Both the position numbers and the translations under genes were made by a program. Below the pieces are notes generated by a model. It saw only the letters and a program-made list of their open reading frames with translations. It searched no databases and had not been told where the DNA came from. Below, one piece after another: positions 43,017-51,762 of a stretch of 64,000 nucleotides of DNA (the first letter of the stretch is position 1; the number at the start of each line of letters is the position of its first letter). The stretch is from Bog-473 sp963843365 (GTDB taxonomy: Bacteria; Actinomycetota; Acidimicrobiia; Acidimicrobiales; RAAP-2): assembly GCA_963843365.1 (NCBI GenBank), contig CAWJKG010000001.1, forward strand, positions 1 to 64,000, in the 5' to 3' direction.

Positions 43017-44858
43017 ATGGCCGGCGGTAGCCTCCCCCCGGTGGATGACGGCGAGCCCGGCGGGCAGAGCGCCGACCTCTCCGACGGGTCCGAGCCGAGT
43101 GGCACGCCGGGCCGTCGGCGCTTCAGCCGGCGGTCGAAGATCACCGCGGCCGTCATCGCCTTGGTGGCGGTCTGGGCCATCGCCGTCGTCATCGTCGTCG
43201 CGGTCGCGGCGGAGCACGTCCACCACGGTCAGGCGGAGGTGCAGTCGGCCCGGCAGGGGCTCTCCGCCGACGGGATCCTGACCGGCGCCCCGACCGCGTC
43301 GCTCCGGTCGGCCCAATCGGACTTCAGTTCGGCGCACGGTCTCCTCTCCTCTCCCTTGCTGTGGCCGGTCGACGTCCTTCCCGTGGCGGGACGCCAGCTC
43401 CGCTCGGTCCAGGACCTGTCGGGAGCGGCCGAGCACGTCGCCCACACCGGCGTCGAGACCGTCGGGCGGGCGCAGGCGCTCCTGCGGCTCCCCCATTCGG
43501 CCGGTCCGGCACGGGTGACGGCCCTGCAGGAACTGTCCGCACTCGCGACCTCGACCCATCAGCAGCTGACGGGACTCGACCTCGGTCCTGTCCAGGGACT
43601 CATCGGTCCCCTGGCGCACGTCCGCAACACGTTCGTCGACGACCTGACCCAGGTCCAGACGACGCTGGTGCGGACCTCGGACGCCGCCTCGTCCGCCGCC
43701 GCCATCCTGCAGGGTCCGAAGACCTACCTCCTCCTGGCCGGCAACAACGCAGAGATGCGGTCGGGCTCCGGCGCCTTCGAGGAGGCCGGCATCATCACCA
43801 CCGGTGGCGGCGAGCTGCACCTCGCCGACATGGTCCCCACCTCCTCGCTGATCCTCCCCCCGGGCGCGGTCCCGGTGACGGGCGACCTCGAGGCCCGCTG
43901 GGGCTGGCTGATGCCCGGCGTCGACTGGCGCAACCTGGGCCTGACGCCCCAGTTCGACGTGAACGGCCCGCTGGCCGCGCGCATGTGGAAGGCCAGCACG
44001 GGCCAGACCGTCGACGGTGTCCTCACCATCGACGTGCAGGGCCTTCAGGAGCTCCTGCAGGTGACGGGGCCGGTCACGACGTCGACGGGCCAGGTCGTGT
44101 CGGCGTCGAACGTCGACCAGCTGCTGCTCCATGACCAGTACGAGGGTGAGACCTACTCGTCGGACTCGTCGGCCCGCGTCGACGAGCTGTCCACGCTCGC
44201 CTCGGCCACCCTGAGCGCGCTCGAGAACCGGCCTTTCAAGCTGCACACGATGGCCGACGCCATGTCGGCCGCGGCGACGGGGCGCCACGTCCTGCTGTGG
44301 TCCGCCGACCCTCGGACCCAGGCCGCCTGGAGCGGCGCCGGCGTGGCCGGCCAGCTCCAGCCATCGTCCATCATGGCGGACATCATCAACCGGGGCGGGA
44401 ACAAGCTGGACCAGTACCTCTCCGAGGACGTCTCCCTCCGGCTCACCACGCGGGGCACGCAGACGGAGGGACGCCTGACCATGAAGTTCGCCAACCAGAC
44501 GCCCCCCGGACAGTCGCCCTTCATCGCCGGCCCATTCCCCGGCCTCGGCACCGTCTACGGCCAGTACGTCGGGATCGCCACCGTCAACCTCCCCGGCGAC
44601 GCCCGCGGCATCGCCTCCCCGTCGAACAGCTCGGTCGTGGCCAGCGGTCCCGAGGGGCCCACCATTTTGGAGGGCGCCACCATGAGCATTCTGCCGGGGG
44701 CGACGCAGAGCATCACGTTCACGTTCGTCCTGCCCGAGGCCCACGGCTCCATGACCGTCGTGCCCAGCGCCCGCATCCCCCCCGCGCTCTGGCACGTCGC
44801 CGGTTCCGGCGGGAGCTCGACCTTCCAGGACGACGCCCCCCACGTCATCTCCTGGTGA
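43017..44858 (+). CDS. DUF4012 domain envelope protein
   Basis: A 613-residue protein with a basic cytoplasmic head (GRRRFSRRSK), one membrane helix (ITAAVIALVAVWAIAVVIVV), a helical region and the DUF4012 core (KTYLLLAGNNAEMRSGSGAF, GILTIDVQGL-type segment VDGVLTIDVQGLQELL). The family is common in actinobacterial exopolysaccharide clusters and may share ancestry with LytR-CpsA-Psr-like attachment proteins, but its activity is not known. It is divergent from the EPS operon and the 297-base gap holds no recognised feature. The start at 43017 (MAGGSLPPVDD) is the first ATG of the frame. Confidence 0.85.
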   Translation: MAGGSLPPVDDGEPGGQSADLSDGSEPSGTPGRRRFSRRSKITAAVIALVAVWAIAVVIVVAVAAEHVHHGQAEVQSARQGLSADGILTGAPTASLRSAQSDFSSAHGLLSSPLLWPVDVLPVAGRQLRSVQDLSGAAEHVAHTGVETVGRAQALLRLPHSAGPARVTALQELSALATSTHQQLTGLDLGPVQGLIGPLAHVRNTFVDDLTQVQTTLVRTSDAASSAAAILQGPKTYLLLAGNNAEMRSGSGAFEEAGIITTGGGELHLADMVPTSSLILPPGAVPVTGDLEARWGWLMPGVDWRNLGLTPQFDVNGPLAARMWKASTGQTVDGVLTIDVQGLQELLQVTGPVTTSTGQVVSASNVDQLLLHDQYEGETYSSDSSARVDELSTLASATLSALENRPFKLHTMADAMSAAATGRHVLLWSADPRTQAAWSGAGVAGQLQPSSIMADIINRGGNKLDQYLSEDVSLRLTTRGTQTEGRLTMKFANQTPPGQSPFIAGPFPGLGTVYGQYVGIATVNLPGDARGIASPSNSSVVASGPEGPTILEGATMSILPGATQSITFTFVLPEAHGSMTVVPSARIPPALWHVAGSGGSSTFQDDAPHVISW

Positions 44859-44909
44859 GCGGGGGCCGGACGGGGCGGGGCCGGCGGCGACCGACTACCC
44901 CGGGTCGGC

Positions 44910-46901
44910 CTACCCCAGGTCGGCCGAGAAAGCGGCCAGGCTGTTCGGGAACAGCCCGCCGGTCAGCTGGGAGTTGACGCCCGGGTCGTCGAAGTCGAAG
45001 TACGTCTCGTAGGCCACGTGGTTGGCGCTGTTCTCCATCCACGACACCATCTGGTTGATGTAATACGGGTCGTCGCCCAGCCCGTGGCCGTCGCTACGGA
45101 TGATGTCACCCCATTCGGTGAGGGCCAACGGCTTGCCCTGTGACGACGCGAACTGCTGCGCCGCCGTGAGGGTGGGCAGGGTGGTCTCGGACCAGGCGTT
45201 CGCCGGGGTCTGCGGGCTGACCCACGTCTGGTCGTAGGAGTCCAGGCCGATCACGTCGACGTAGGAGTTCCCGGGATAGGCGGAAGCGACCGAATAGCCC
45301 GACGTGGTGAAAGCCGCGGCGTCGGGGTTCCACACGAAGCGGAAGTGCTCCCCCGACACGGAGCGCATGGCCGTCACGACCTGCTGGAAGTAGGCGGCGT
45401 AGTTCGCCTCGGCCGCTGACGTCCCGGCGTACCACGCCGTCCACGAGCCGTCGAACTCCCAGCCGAGCCGCAGGTACGCGTTCGACTGCCCGGCGGCGAC
45501 GAGGGTCTGCGCCAGGGTCGTGAAGTACTGGTTGTACGCGCCCGTCGCCCCGGTGGCGAGCGTGGCGCCCACCCCGGTCGGGAACATCGGCACGCCGAGG
45601 CTGAGCGTGTAACCGGCTCCCTTCCAGGCCCCCAGGAGCCAGTTGAGGCTCCCACCCGAGCCATCCATGCCCGCCCAGCCGGCGTTGGTGGGCAGGTAGT
45701 CGGTGGCGATGGTGGGCGAGGTCTCCGTCTCGTTGGCGAACGACACCATGCCCGACGGGTCGGCGGCGCCGACGTAGGCGCCTTGCTGCAGCCCGCTGGT
45801 CGGCGAGGACGACGTGCTCGCCGGGACCGTCGTCGTCGTGCTCGTGCTGGTCGTCGTCGTGCTCGGCGGCCTGGTCGTGGTCGTCGTCGTGCTCGGCGGC
45901 CTGGTCGTGGTCGTCGTCGTGCTCGGCGGCCTGGTCGTGGTCGTCGTCGTGCTCGGCGGCCTGGTCGTGGTCGTGGTGGTCGCCGGCGGCTCCGTGGTCG
46001 TGGTGGTCGCCGGTGGCGACTGGACGCCCGACCCGGCCGACGGCGCCGGCGGGCCGAACGCGGTGGCGTTCCCGTCGGCGGTCACCACGGCGTAACCCGA
46101 CGCGGGTGGGTCGATGACGAGACCGAGGGCGTAGAGACCGCTGCCGGCCGTCGAGCCGTAGTAGCCCGCGTCACCGAAGGTGAAGACCCCGCCGTCGGCG
46201 GCCACGAGCCAGTAGCCGCCGCCGTCGGCCGTAGGCGCCATGCCCACGATGGGTTGGTTCAGTCGGATGGCGCCGGTCGAGCCGTGGAACGCGGCGTCGC
46301 CGAAGCTGAAGATGCCACCGTCGGATGCGACGAGCCAGTAGCCGCGGCCGTCCGTGGTGGGCGCCATCCCCACAATGGCCTTGTTGAGGCGGAAGGCACC
46401 GGTGGAGCCGTGGAAGACGGCGTCGCCGTAGCTGAAGATGCCGCCGTCGGATGCGACCAGCCAGTAGCCGAGACCGTCCGGGGTGGCGCCCATGCCGACG
46501 ATGGCCCGGTTGAGGTGCATGGCGCCGGTCGAGCCGTAGAAGACGGCGTCGCCGTAGTTGAAGATGCCGCCGTCGGACGCGACCAGCCAGTAGCCACCTC
46601 CGTCCGGAGTGGCGGCCATCCCGACGATCGGCCTGGAAAGGTGGAGGCCCGAGAGTGCCGGGGAACCGAGGGCGGGCGCCGAGCCGTGCGGGGTGACCGC
46701 GCCGGCGGACGTCGCCGTCCAGTACCCCCCTGACGGGTCGGCCGCCATCATCTCGCCGCCGCCGTAGCCGCTCGTCCTCACCTTCGACGCCGCGCCGGCC
46801 GCAGAGGAGAACTGTACGGCGAGGCCGAGGGCGAGAGCGGGGGCCAGCACCATCAGCACCGCACCTCGTGCCAACGACCGACTCCGACGGGATTGGCGCA
46901 T
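44910..46901 (-). CDS. Secreted GH26-like glycoside hydrolase with propeller-like repeats
   Basis: A secreted enzyme of about 663 residues. It has a signal peptide (GAVLMVLAPALALGLAVQF) and at least four tandem repeats of about 40 residues carrying YWLVASDGGIF and a GDA/VFxGSTGA segment, a type frequent in Acidimicrobiia. A Thr/Pro linker is encoded by a minisatellite. The C-terminal catalytic domain resembles GH26, with the acid/base Glu in LRLGWEFDGSW and the nucleophile Glu in LALTEWGDII. GH26 enzymes cleave beta-mannan or related glycans. The start is the ATG at 46901 behind GGGGAGAGACG. A c-di-GMP riboswitch in the leader suggests regulation of polymer breakdown or matrix remodelling. 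Confidence 0.85.
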   Translation of the reverse strand: MRQSRRSRSLARGAVLMVLAPALALGLAVQFSSAAGAASKVRTSGYGGGEMMAADPSGGYWTATSAGAVTPHGSAPALGSPALSGLHLSRPIVGMAATPDGGGYWLVASDGGIFNYGDAVFYGSTGAMHLNRAIVGMGATPDGLGYWLVASDGGIFSYGDAVFHGSTGAFRLNKAIVGMAPTTDGRGYWLVASDGGIFSFGDAAFHGSTGAIRLNQPIVGMAPTADGGGYWLVAADGGVFTFGDAGYYGSTAGSGLYALGLVIDPPASGYAVVTADGNATAFGPPAPSAGSGVQSPPATTTTTEPPATTTTTTRPPSTTTTTTRPPSTTTTTTRPPSTTTTTTRPPSTTTTSTSTTTTVPASTSSSPTSGLQQGAYVGAADPSGMVSFANETETSPTIATDYLPTNAGWAGMDGSGGSLNWLLGAWKGAGYTLSLGVPMFPTGVGATLATGATGAYNQYFTTLAQTLVAAGQSNAYLRLGWEFDGSWTAWYAGTSAAEANYAAYFQQVVTAMRSVSGEHFRFVWNPDAAAFTTSGYSVASAYPGNSYVDVIGLDSYDQTWVSPQTPANAWSETTLPTLTAAQQFASSQGKPLALTEWGDIIRSDGHGLGDDPYYINQMVSWMENSANHVAYETYFDFDDPGVNSQLTGGLFPNSLAAFSADLG
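45851..45970. repeat. Minisatellite: four perfect 30-bp repeats
   Basis: The unit begins TCGTCGTCGTGCTCGGCGGC and is repeated four times without change from 45851 to 45970; the following copy diverges. On the coding strand it encodes a ten-residue Pro-Pro-Ser plus Thr-rich unit of the linker between the repeat region and the glycosidase domain. Copy number could vary between strains by slippage. Confidence 0.9.
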
Positions 46902-46962
46902 CGTCTCTCCCCCCGGACCCGCGGACGACGGGGTCGCGAGGCGACGAGCAGTGCGCTCATTG

Positions 46963-47042
46963 CTGATTCGGCGGCCCGGCGAACTCAACGAGTCCCGTAG
47001 CTTTGCGTCCCCCCCTCACGGGAGGTTTGCCTTTTTCGTTCA
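46963..47042 (-). ncRNA. Cyclic di-GMP-I (GEMM-I) riboswitch
   Basis: On the minus strand the leader contains GAAAAAGGCAAACC, a stem CCTCCC-GTGA-GGGGGG with a GNRA-type loop, then GGGACGCAAAGCTACGGG, a second stem (GACTC-GTT-GAGTT) and GCCGGGCCGCC. The boxes GGCAAACC and GGACGCAAAGC with a hairpin between them are the core of the GEMM-I aptamer. It ends about 60 bases before the start codon of the GH26-like gene, the usual place for a leader switch. Whether ligand turns expression on or off cannot be seen; no clear terminator hairpin with T-run follows. Confidence 0.85.
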
Positions 47043-47167
47043 GTCGGAACGATGAACGCCCAGGTGTCCCCCAGCAAGGGACTTTCGGACTATTTGGACT
47101 GTGTGGTCCCGCCCGGTGCGCCGGCGCGTTGTGCGCCCGGTGTGCAACGCACCCGTCACGGGTGGGT

Positions 47168-48325
47168 TCAGACCGGTGGCCGGGCCTCGAGGTCGGCGGG
47201 GTCGAGCGGGACGTGCCAGGTGAGGCGCGTGCCACCCTCGCGCGATCGCCCGAGCTCGACGTCGCCTCCGAGGCGTTCGGCGCGCTGGCGCAGGTTCTTC
47301 AGCCCGAGGCCGGCCGCGTGGGTGTCTTCGATGCCGGCGCCGTCGTCCGCCACGACCACGCGCAGATCCTCCCCGGCGGCGACGGTGATCACGACCTTCG
47401 ATGCGTGGGCGTGTTTGCCGACGTTGGTCAGTGCCTCGCGGAGCACCGCCAGCACCTCCTCGACCAATGCGTCGGCGACCACCGCGTCCACCGGCCCGCT
47501 GAAGGACACCTGCGGGAGGAGGCCGAGGACGGGGCGCAGCTCGTGCACCAGGTCGAGGACCTTCGGGTGCAGTCCCTCCTTGTTGATCGTGAGCTCAATG
47601 TCGAAGATCGCCTTGCGGAGCTGGCGGATCGTCTCATCGAGCTTCTCGATCGCCTCGCCGATCCGCATGACGGCCTCCGGTCGCTCCACCAGCCGCGCCG
47701 TTCCCTGCAACGACAGTCCGATGGCGAACAGCCGCTGAATGACCGAGTCGTGGAGGTCGCGCGCGATGCGATCCCGGTCCTCTGTGAGCACGCGATCGCG
47801 CACGAGACCGTGCAGCCGCGCGTTCTCGACGGCGACGCCCGCCGCCATGGCAAGGGCGTGCACCAGCTCCTCGTCGTCCTCGGAGAATTCCGGCGCCGTC
47901 CGTTTGTTGGTCAAGTACAGGATCCCGTAGACCTCGCCCTGCACCCGGACCGGGACGCCCAGAAAGGACGTCATACCCGGATGGTGCGGCGGGAAGCCGA
48001 AGCTGTCGGGGCTCTCGGCCAGGTTGGCCAGCCGTACGGGAGTGTCCGCCCCGATCAGGGCTCCCAGCACGCCCCGCCCGGTCGGCCGCGGGCCGATGGC
48101 CCGCTCCTCGTCCTGACTCAGTCCCACCGTGAGGAACTGGTCCAGAGCCGTGCGGTCCTCCGTCAGCACGCCGAGAGCGCCGTACTGCGCGTCGACGAGG
48201 TCGCGGGCCCCTTCGATGATCCGCCGCAGCACCACCGGCAGGTTGAGCTCGGCGTCGAGGACCAGTATCGCTTGCACGAGTCGGCGCAGCTTGGCGGGAT
48301 CATCGATCCGGTCGAAGGGCTGCAC
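47168..48325 (-). CDS. GAF-domain sensor histidine kinase (DevS-like)
   Basis: A cytoplasmic sensor kinase of 385 residues. A single GAF domain at about 28-170 (LRRIIEGARDLVDAQYGALG, SFLGVPVRVQGEVYGILYLT) is followed by a HisKA_3 dimerisation domain with the phosphorylated His192 in RDRIARDLHDSVIQRL and a HATPase domain (LREALTNVGKHAHA, VVVADDGAGI, GLGLKNLRQRAERLGG). Mycobacterial DevS/DosS has two GAF domains; here one is missing. It is divergent from the NarL-type regulator at 48439, its presumed partner, across about 110 bases. The signal is unknown. The start is a GTG at 48325. Confidence 0.92.
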   Translation of the reverse strand: MQPFDRIDDPAKLRRLVQAILVLDAELNLPVVLRRIIEGARDLVDAQYGALGVLTEDRTALDQFLTVGLSQDEERAIGPRPTGRGVLGALIGADTPVRLANLAESPDSFGFPPHHPGMTSFLGVPVRVQGEVYGILYLTNKRTAPEFSEDDEELVHALAMAAGVAVENARLHGLVRDRVLTEDRDRIARDLHDSVIQRLFAIGLSLQGTARLVERPEAVMRIGEAIEKLDETIRQLRKAIFDIELTINKEGLHPKVLDLVHELRPVLGLLPQVSFSGPVDAVVADALVEEVLAVLREALTNVGKHAHASKVVITVAAGEDLRVVVADDGAGIEDTHAAGLGLKNLRQRAERLGGDVELGRSREGGTRLTWHVPLDPADLEARPPV

Positions 48326-48438
48326 GGGACGTCAGGATAGAGGCGGGCTGATCGCCCGCGCCGCGTGCCTGCGGGCCCCTGCGACGCGCGCGCCCGCGCG
48401 GGCGCGGCGCACGGACGGAGGCGTGGCAAGATTGGAAA

Positions 48439-49095
48439 GTGACGATCCGGGTCTTCCTCCTCGACGATCACGAGCTCGTGCGCACAGGTCTGCGCACGCT
48501 GCTCGAGGCCGAGGAGGACATGGAAGTCGTCGGCGAGGCGGGCACGGCGGAGCGGGGTCTGCGCTGTATCGGCGAACTCGTCCCCGATGTGGCGATCCTC
48601 GACGTCCGGCTGCCCGACGGCAACGGCATTGAGGTGTGCCGGGAGGTCCAGGTACTGACGCCCCAGGTCAGATGCCTGATGCTCACGTCGTACTCCGACG
48701 ACGACGCACTGTTCTCGTCCATCATGGCGGGCGCCTCGGGCTACGTCCTCAAGGAGGTCGGCGGGGGCGACCTCCTGGGCGACATCCGACGGGTCAGCCA
48801 GGGGATGTCGCTGCTCGACCCCGTCCTGACCCAGGAGCTCTTCGACCGCCTGCGCAAGGACCAGGAGGCGGAGTCGCGCCTGACCGTGCTGACCCCGCAG
48901 GAGCGCAAGGTCCTGGAGCTGATCGCTCAGGGTCAGTCGAACCGCCAGATCGCCGAGCAGCTCTTCCTGGCCGAGGCCACCGTCAAGAACTACGTCTCGA
49001 GCCTGCTGTCGAAGCTCGGCATGCGGCGGCGCACCGAAGCCGCCGTCTACGCGGCTGTCCTGGCCGAGCGCAAGGCCTTCAACCCCCGGTCCTGA
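48439..49095 (+). CDS. NarL/FixJ-family response regulator (DevR-like)
   Basis: A 218-residue DNA-binding response regulator. The receiver domain has the acidic pair D9-D10 (FLLDDHELV), phospho-acceptor D55 (VAILDVRLPDG) and the conserved Lys in GYVLKEVGG. The C-terminal LuxR-type helix-turn-helix is LTPQERKVLELIAQGQSNRQ and AEATVKNYVSSLLSKLGM. It starts with a GTG at 48439. It is the likely target of the divergent GAF histidine kinase. Target genes cannot be derived. Confidence 0.94.
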   Translation: MTIRVFLLDDHELVRTGLRTLLEAEEDMEVVGEAGTAERGLRCIGELVPDVAILDVRLPDGNGIEVCREVQVLTPQVRCLMLTSYSDDDALFSSIMAGASGYVLKEVGGGDLLGDIRRVSQGMSLLDPVLTQELFDRLRKDQEAESRLTVLTPQERKVLELIAQGQSNRQIAEQLFLAEATVKNYVSSLLSKLGMRRRTEAAVYAAVLAERKAFNPRS

Positions 49096-49120
49096 GCGGA
49101 CGCCGAGCGGTCGCCCTGCC

Positions 49121-49459
49121 CTATGCGACCTTGATCCGGCGGTGGTCGTCCAGCGTCCGGAAATCCACTCCGATGGCCCGGAGCTGACTCTCCAGTCTCT
49201 CCCGCTCCACCAGGGGATTCCCGAACCGCTCCGGCTCGGACTCGATGCCCATGGCGGTGCACAGGCGCAGAAGCATCCGGTCGTGATCGAGCTCCAGAGC
49301 CAGATCCTCCGCCATCATGTGCTCGCCGTCGCCGTCATGCTCGTCGAGCCGCCGACGGCACTGCAGCAGGATCACCACCAGCTCGTCGCGCGAAACAGGC
49401 AACGGCAGTGGGTCCACGTCGGCACACAGGCCCGCGAGCAGTTCGCTGTACATAGACAT
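49121..49459 (-). CDS. Hypothetical protein
   Basis: A small acidic soluble protein of 112 residues, MSMYSELLAGLCADVDPLPL at the start, with helical segments (ELVVILLQCRRRLDEHD, AEDLALELDHDRMLLRLC) and an end FRTLDDHRRIKVA. No known domain is recognised. It converges on the response regulator gene with a gap of 25 bases. The codon use is like that of the neighbours, which supports it as a real gene. Confidence 0.6.
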   Translation of the reverse strand: MSMYSELLAGLCADVDPLPLPVSRDELVVILLQCRRRLDEHDGDGEHMMAEDLALELDHDRMLLRLCTAMGIESEPERFGNPLVERERLESQLRAIGVDFRTLDDHRRIKVA

Positions 49460-49592
49460 CGCACATAATTTTGCCCGGAATTGGGTTCGACCAATAGGGC
49501 CGATACTCCTGTTTCGTATAGAGCCGATACTCCCTATCGGGATCGGAGTGCGCTCGGAAGGGGGCTTCGTGCCTGGCGCCCCGCCCGGCCGG

Positions 49593-50267
49593 TCAGCGGC
49601 GGCTGACCCTGGTGGAACGGTCCGCCCGGGCCAGCACGTCCTCGGCGGACTCGGAGTCCTCGGCCACGGCCACGCCCAGGGAGGACTCGAGCCTGATGGC
49701 CTGCCCCGGCACGTCGACCGGCTGGTCCAGCGTGTGCTGCAGCCTGCGAAGGAGCGGGTCCACCACGTGCTCGTCGGTCACCGCCACCACGACGACGAGC
49801 TCGCTCCCGCCCACCCGTCCGACCGTGTCCTCGGCCCGCACCACCGAGGTGAGGCGGCGAGCCGTCTCGCCGAGCACGGCGTTCCCGACCGCGTAGCCGA
49901 GGTCCAGGTTGATCTCTCCCAGGTTGTCCAGGTCGATGTGGCACACCACCACGTCGCCACCGTGCCGGCGGCGGCGTGCCAGCGCCTGGGTGAGGCGGTC
50001 GAGCACGAGGAGCTGGTTGGCCAGCCCCGTGTGGGGGTCGGCCATGGAGAGCTGGAAGAGCTGGTCGTACTTGCCGCGCGCCACCCCCCTGGCCGGGGGG
50101 GTGTCAGGCCCGACCGAGCTGAACTCGCGCAGCATCGACTCGACGCTCTCGGCCGAAGCGGGTGCATCGTTCGGCGCACGGCGTCCCGCCGCCTCCGGCT
50201 CGACGGCGCGGGGTGCGGCGGGCTTCACCGGATCGACCTCGCCAAGGTTCTTCTTGGCTTTCCTCAC
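49593..50267 (-). CDS. GGDEF-domain protein with degenerate active site
   Basis: A 224-residue protein: a Pro/Ala-rich head, then a GGDEF fold (DPHTGLANQLLVLDRLTQAL, VVVCHIDLDNLGEINLDLGY, LTSVVRAEDTVGRVGGSELV). The signature GG(D/E)EF is changed to GGSEL, so diguanylate cyclase activity is doubtful, and the protein may bind GTP or c-di-GMP as a receptor or act as a scaffold. No EAL domain, sensor domain or membrane helix is present. The start is a GTG at 50267 preceded by GGAGGGG. A c-di-GMP riboswitch about 3 kb away makes a signalling context plausible. Confidence 0.82.
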   Translation of the reverse strand: MRKAKKNLGEVDPVKPAAPRAVEPEAAGRRAPNDAPASAESVESMLREFSSVGPDTPPARGVARGKYDQLFQLSMADPHTGLANQLLVLDRLTQALARRRRHGGDVVVCHIDLDNLGEINLDLGYAVGNAVLGETARRLTSVVRAEDTVGRVGGSELVVVVAVTDEHVVDPLLRRLQHTLDQPVDVPGQAIRLESSLGVAVAEDSESAEDVLARADRSTRVSRR

Positions 50268-50595
50268 AGTGTCCCCTCCGATACGGGATCTCTCACTCTT
50301 ATCGGTTCATTGGCGGCCGAAACAGAGCCGGAAGTCATGAGGTGGCCCCGAACGGGTCCGCTGCCCGCCGCACCGCCTCGACCACACGAGCCGGTACACC
50401 CGCATTGACCTGGGAAAACGACCCGGCCCGGGCCTGGCGGCGCCGCGCCCCGCGCTAACCTGGGTGCGCTGGCCACGGCGTCGCGCCTCAGCTCGCGCTG
50501 CGGACAGCCCCCGCCGTGCCGATCGGCTCGGCGCCACTCGAGACCGCGAGCCGACCCATACAGCCAATCCCCGCAACCGTTCAGACGAGCGCACC
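50268..50595. other. Intergenic region without recognised features
   Basis: About 330 bases between the divergent GGDEF gene and RNase D. Open frames here have no family similarity and are in the same frame as RNase D only by chance (no stop back to 50464). No RNA motif or repeat was seen. It must hold the promoters of both genes. Confidence 0.4.
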
Positions 50596-51762
50596 GTGAC
50601 CACCCCGGCGGCCATGGTGACCGGCACCGAGGCCCTCGAGGACCTCGTGCGCCAGGTGGCTGCCGAGGAGTACTACGGCTTCGACACCGAATTCCACACG
50701 GAGCGCACCTACGTCCCCGATCTGGCCCTGATTCAGATCGCGTGGGCCGACCAGGTGGCGCTGGTGGATCCCCTCGCCGTCGATCCCGCGCCGCTGGCGA
50801 CCGTGTTCAACGGGCCGGGGGTCGCGGTGGCGCACGCAGCCTCCCAGGACCTGGACGTCCTCATGGCTGCGTGCGGCGCGGTCCCCTCCACCGTCTTCGA
50901 CACGCAGATCGTCGCCGGCTTCCTGGGTCTCTCGACGCCCTCCCTGTCGCGCCTCGTGGACCAGATGCTCGGCGTCTCGCTCCCGAAGGCGGACCGGCTC
51001 TCGGACTGGCTCGTCCGGCCGATCTCCGCACGTCAGATCTCCTATGCCGTCAACGACGTGGCTTATCTGCTGGCGCTGCGCGACGTGTTGACCGATCGCC
51101 TGCGTGCGCTGGGGCGCCTGGAATGGGCCCTGAACGAGTGCAGCGAGGTGCTCGGCGACCACACGCCGGCGCGCGTCCCCGAGGAGGCCTGGTGGAAGCT
51201 GGGCGACATCCGCAGCATGTCCCGCCGGTCACGCGCCGTGGCGCAAGAGGTCGCCGCGTGGCGCGAGCGCACCGCGGCGACCACCAATCGGCCGCGCCGC
51301 ATGATCCTGTCGGACCTGGGCCTGCTCGCGCTGTCGCAGCGGCCGCCCCAAAACGCCGGCGAGCTGCGCGCCACCCGCGGGGTCGACGGGCGCCACCTGG
51401 CCCAGGGCAGGGCCGACGAGATCATGCAGGCGGTCGAGCGCGGCCTGCAGCTCCCCGCGGAGCAGATCCGGATGCCCACAGAGGGGCGCGATGCACCCGC
51501 TCCGGCCGCCGCCGTGGCCGTGTGCTCGGGCGTCGTGCGTCAGATCGCCGACGACCTCGACTTCGACCAGGGCCTGCTGGCCACGCGGGCCGACATCGCC
51601 CAGTTGCTCAGCGGCGAGCCCAGCAGGCTCGACACGGGCTGGCGCCGCACCACCGTCGGGGACCCGCTGCGGCGCTTGATCGCGGGGGACGTCGCGGTCA
51701 CGTTCGACCGGCGCGGGCAGCTGGTGATGGAGGAGCGCCCCGGCAAGACCTCTCCTAGTTGA
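50596..51762 (+). CDS. rnd: Ribonuclease D-like 3'-5' exonuclease with HRDC domain
   Basis: A DEDDy exonuclease that trims stable RNA 3' ends. Exonuclease motifs: I with D30 and E32 in GFDTEFHTE, II in VAHAASQDLDVL, and III with Tyr and Asp in SYAVNDVAYLLAL. One HRDC domain follows (RRSRAVAQEVAAWRERTAAT, RRMILSDLGLLALSQ). Total about 388 residues. The GTG at 50596 (VTTPAAMVTGTEAL) is chosen as start; an ATG six codons further is possible. The 3' end overlaps the convergent acyl-CoA ligase gene by eight bases. Confidence 0.9.
   Translation: MTTPAAMVTGTEALEDLVRQVAAEEYYGFDTEFHTERTYVPDLALIQIAWADQVALVDPLAVDPAPLATVFNGPGVAVAHAASQDLDVLMAACGAVPSTVFDTQIVAGFLGLSTPSLSRLVDQMLGVSLPKADRLSDWLVRPISARQISYAVNDVAYLLALRDVLTDRLRALGRLEWALNECSEVLGDHTPARVPEEAWWKLGDIRSMSRRSRAVAQEVAAWRERTAATTNRPRRMILSDLGLLALSQRPPQNAGELRATRGVDGRHLAQGRADEIMQAVERGLQLPAEQIRMPTEGRDAPAPAAAVAVCSGVVRQIADDLDFDQGLLATRADIAQLLSGEPSRLDTGWRRTTVGDPLRRLIAGDVAVTFDRRGQLVMEERPGKTSPS

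Noticed and set aside
44860..44935. GGGTCGGCC/AGGTCGGCC repeat between convergent genes as a terminator
   Set aside because: It is a direct repeat partly inside the GH26-like coding end, and the hairpin potential is weak with no T-run.
45851..45970. Tandem 30-bp repeats as a possible CRISPR array
   Set aside because: The units are head to tail without spacers and encode a Thr/Pro linker in frame.
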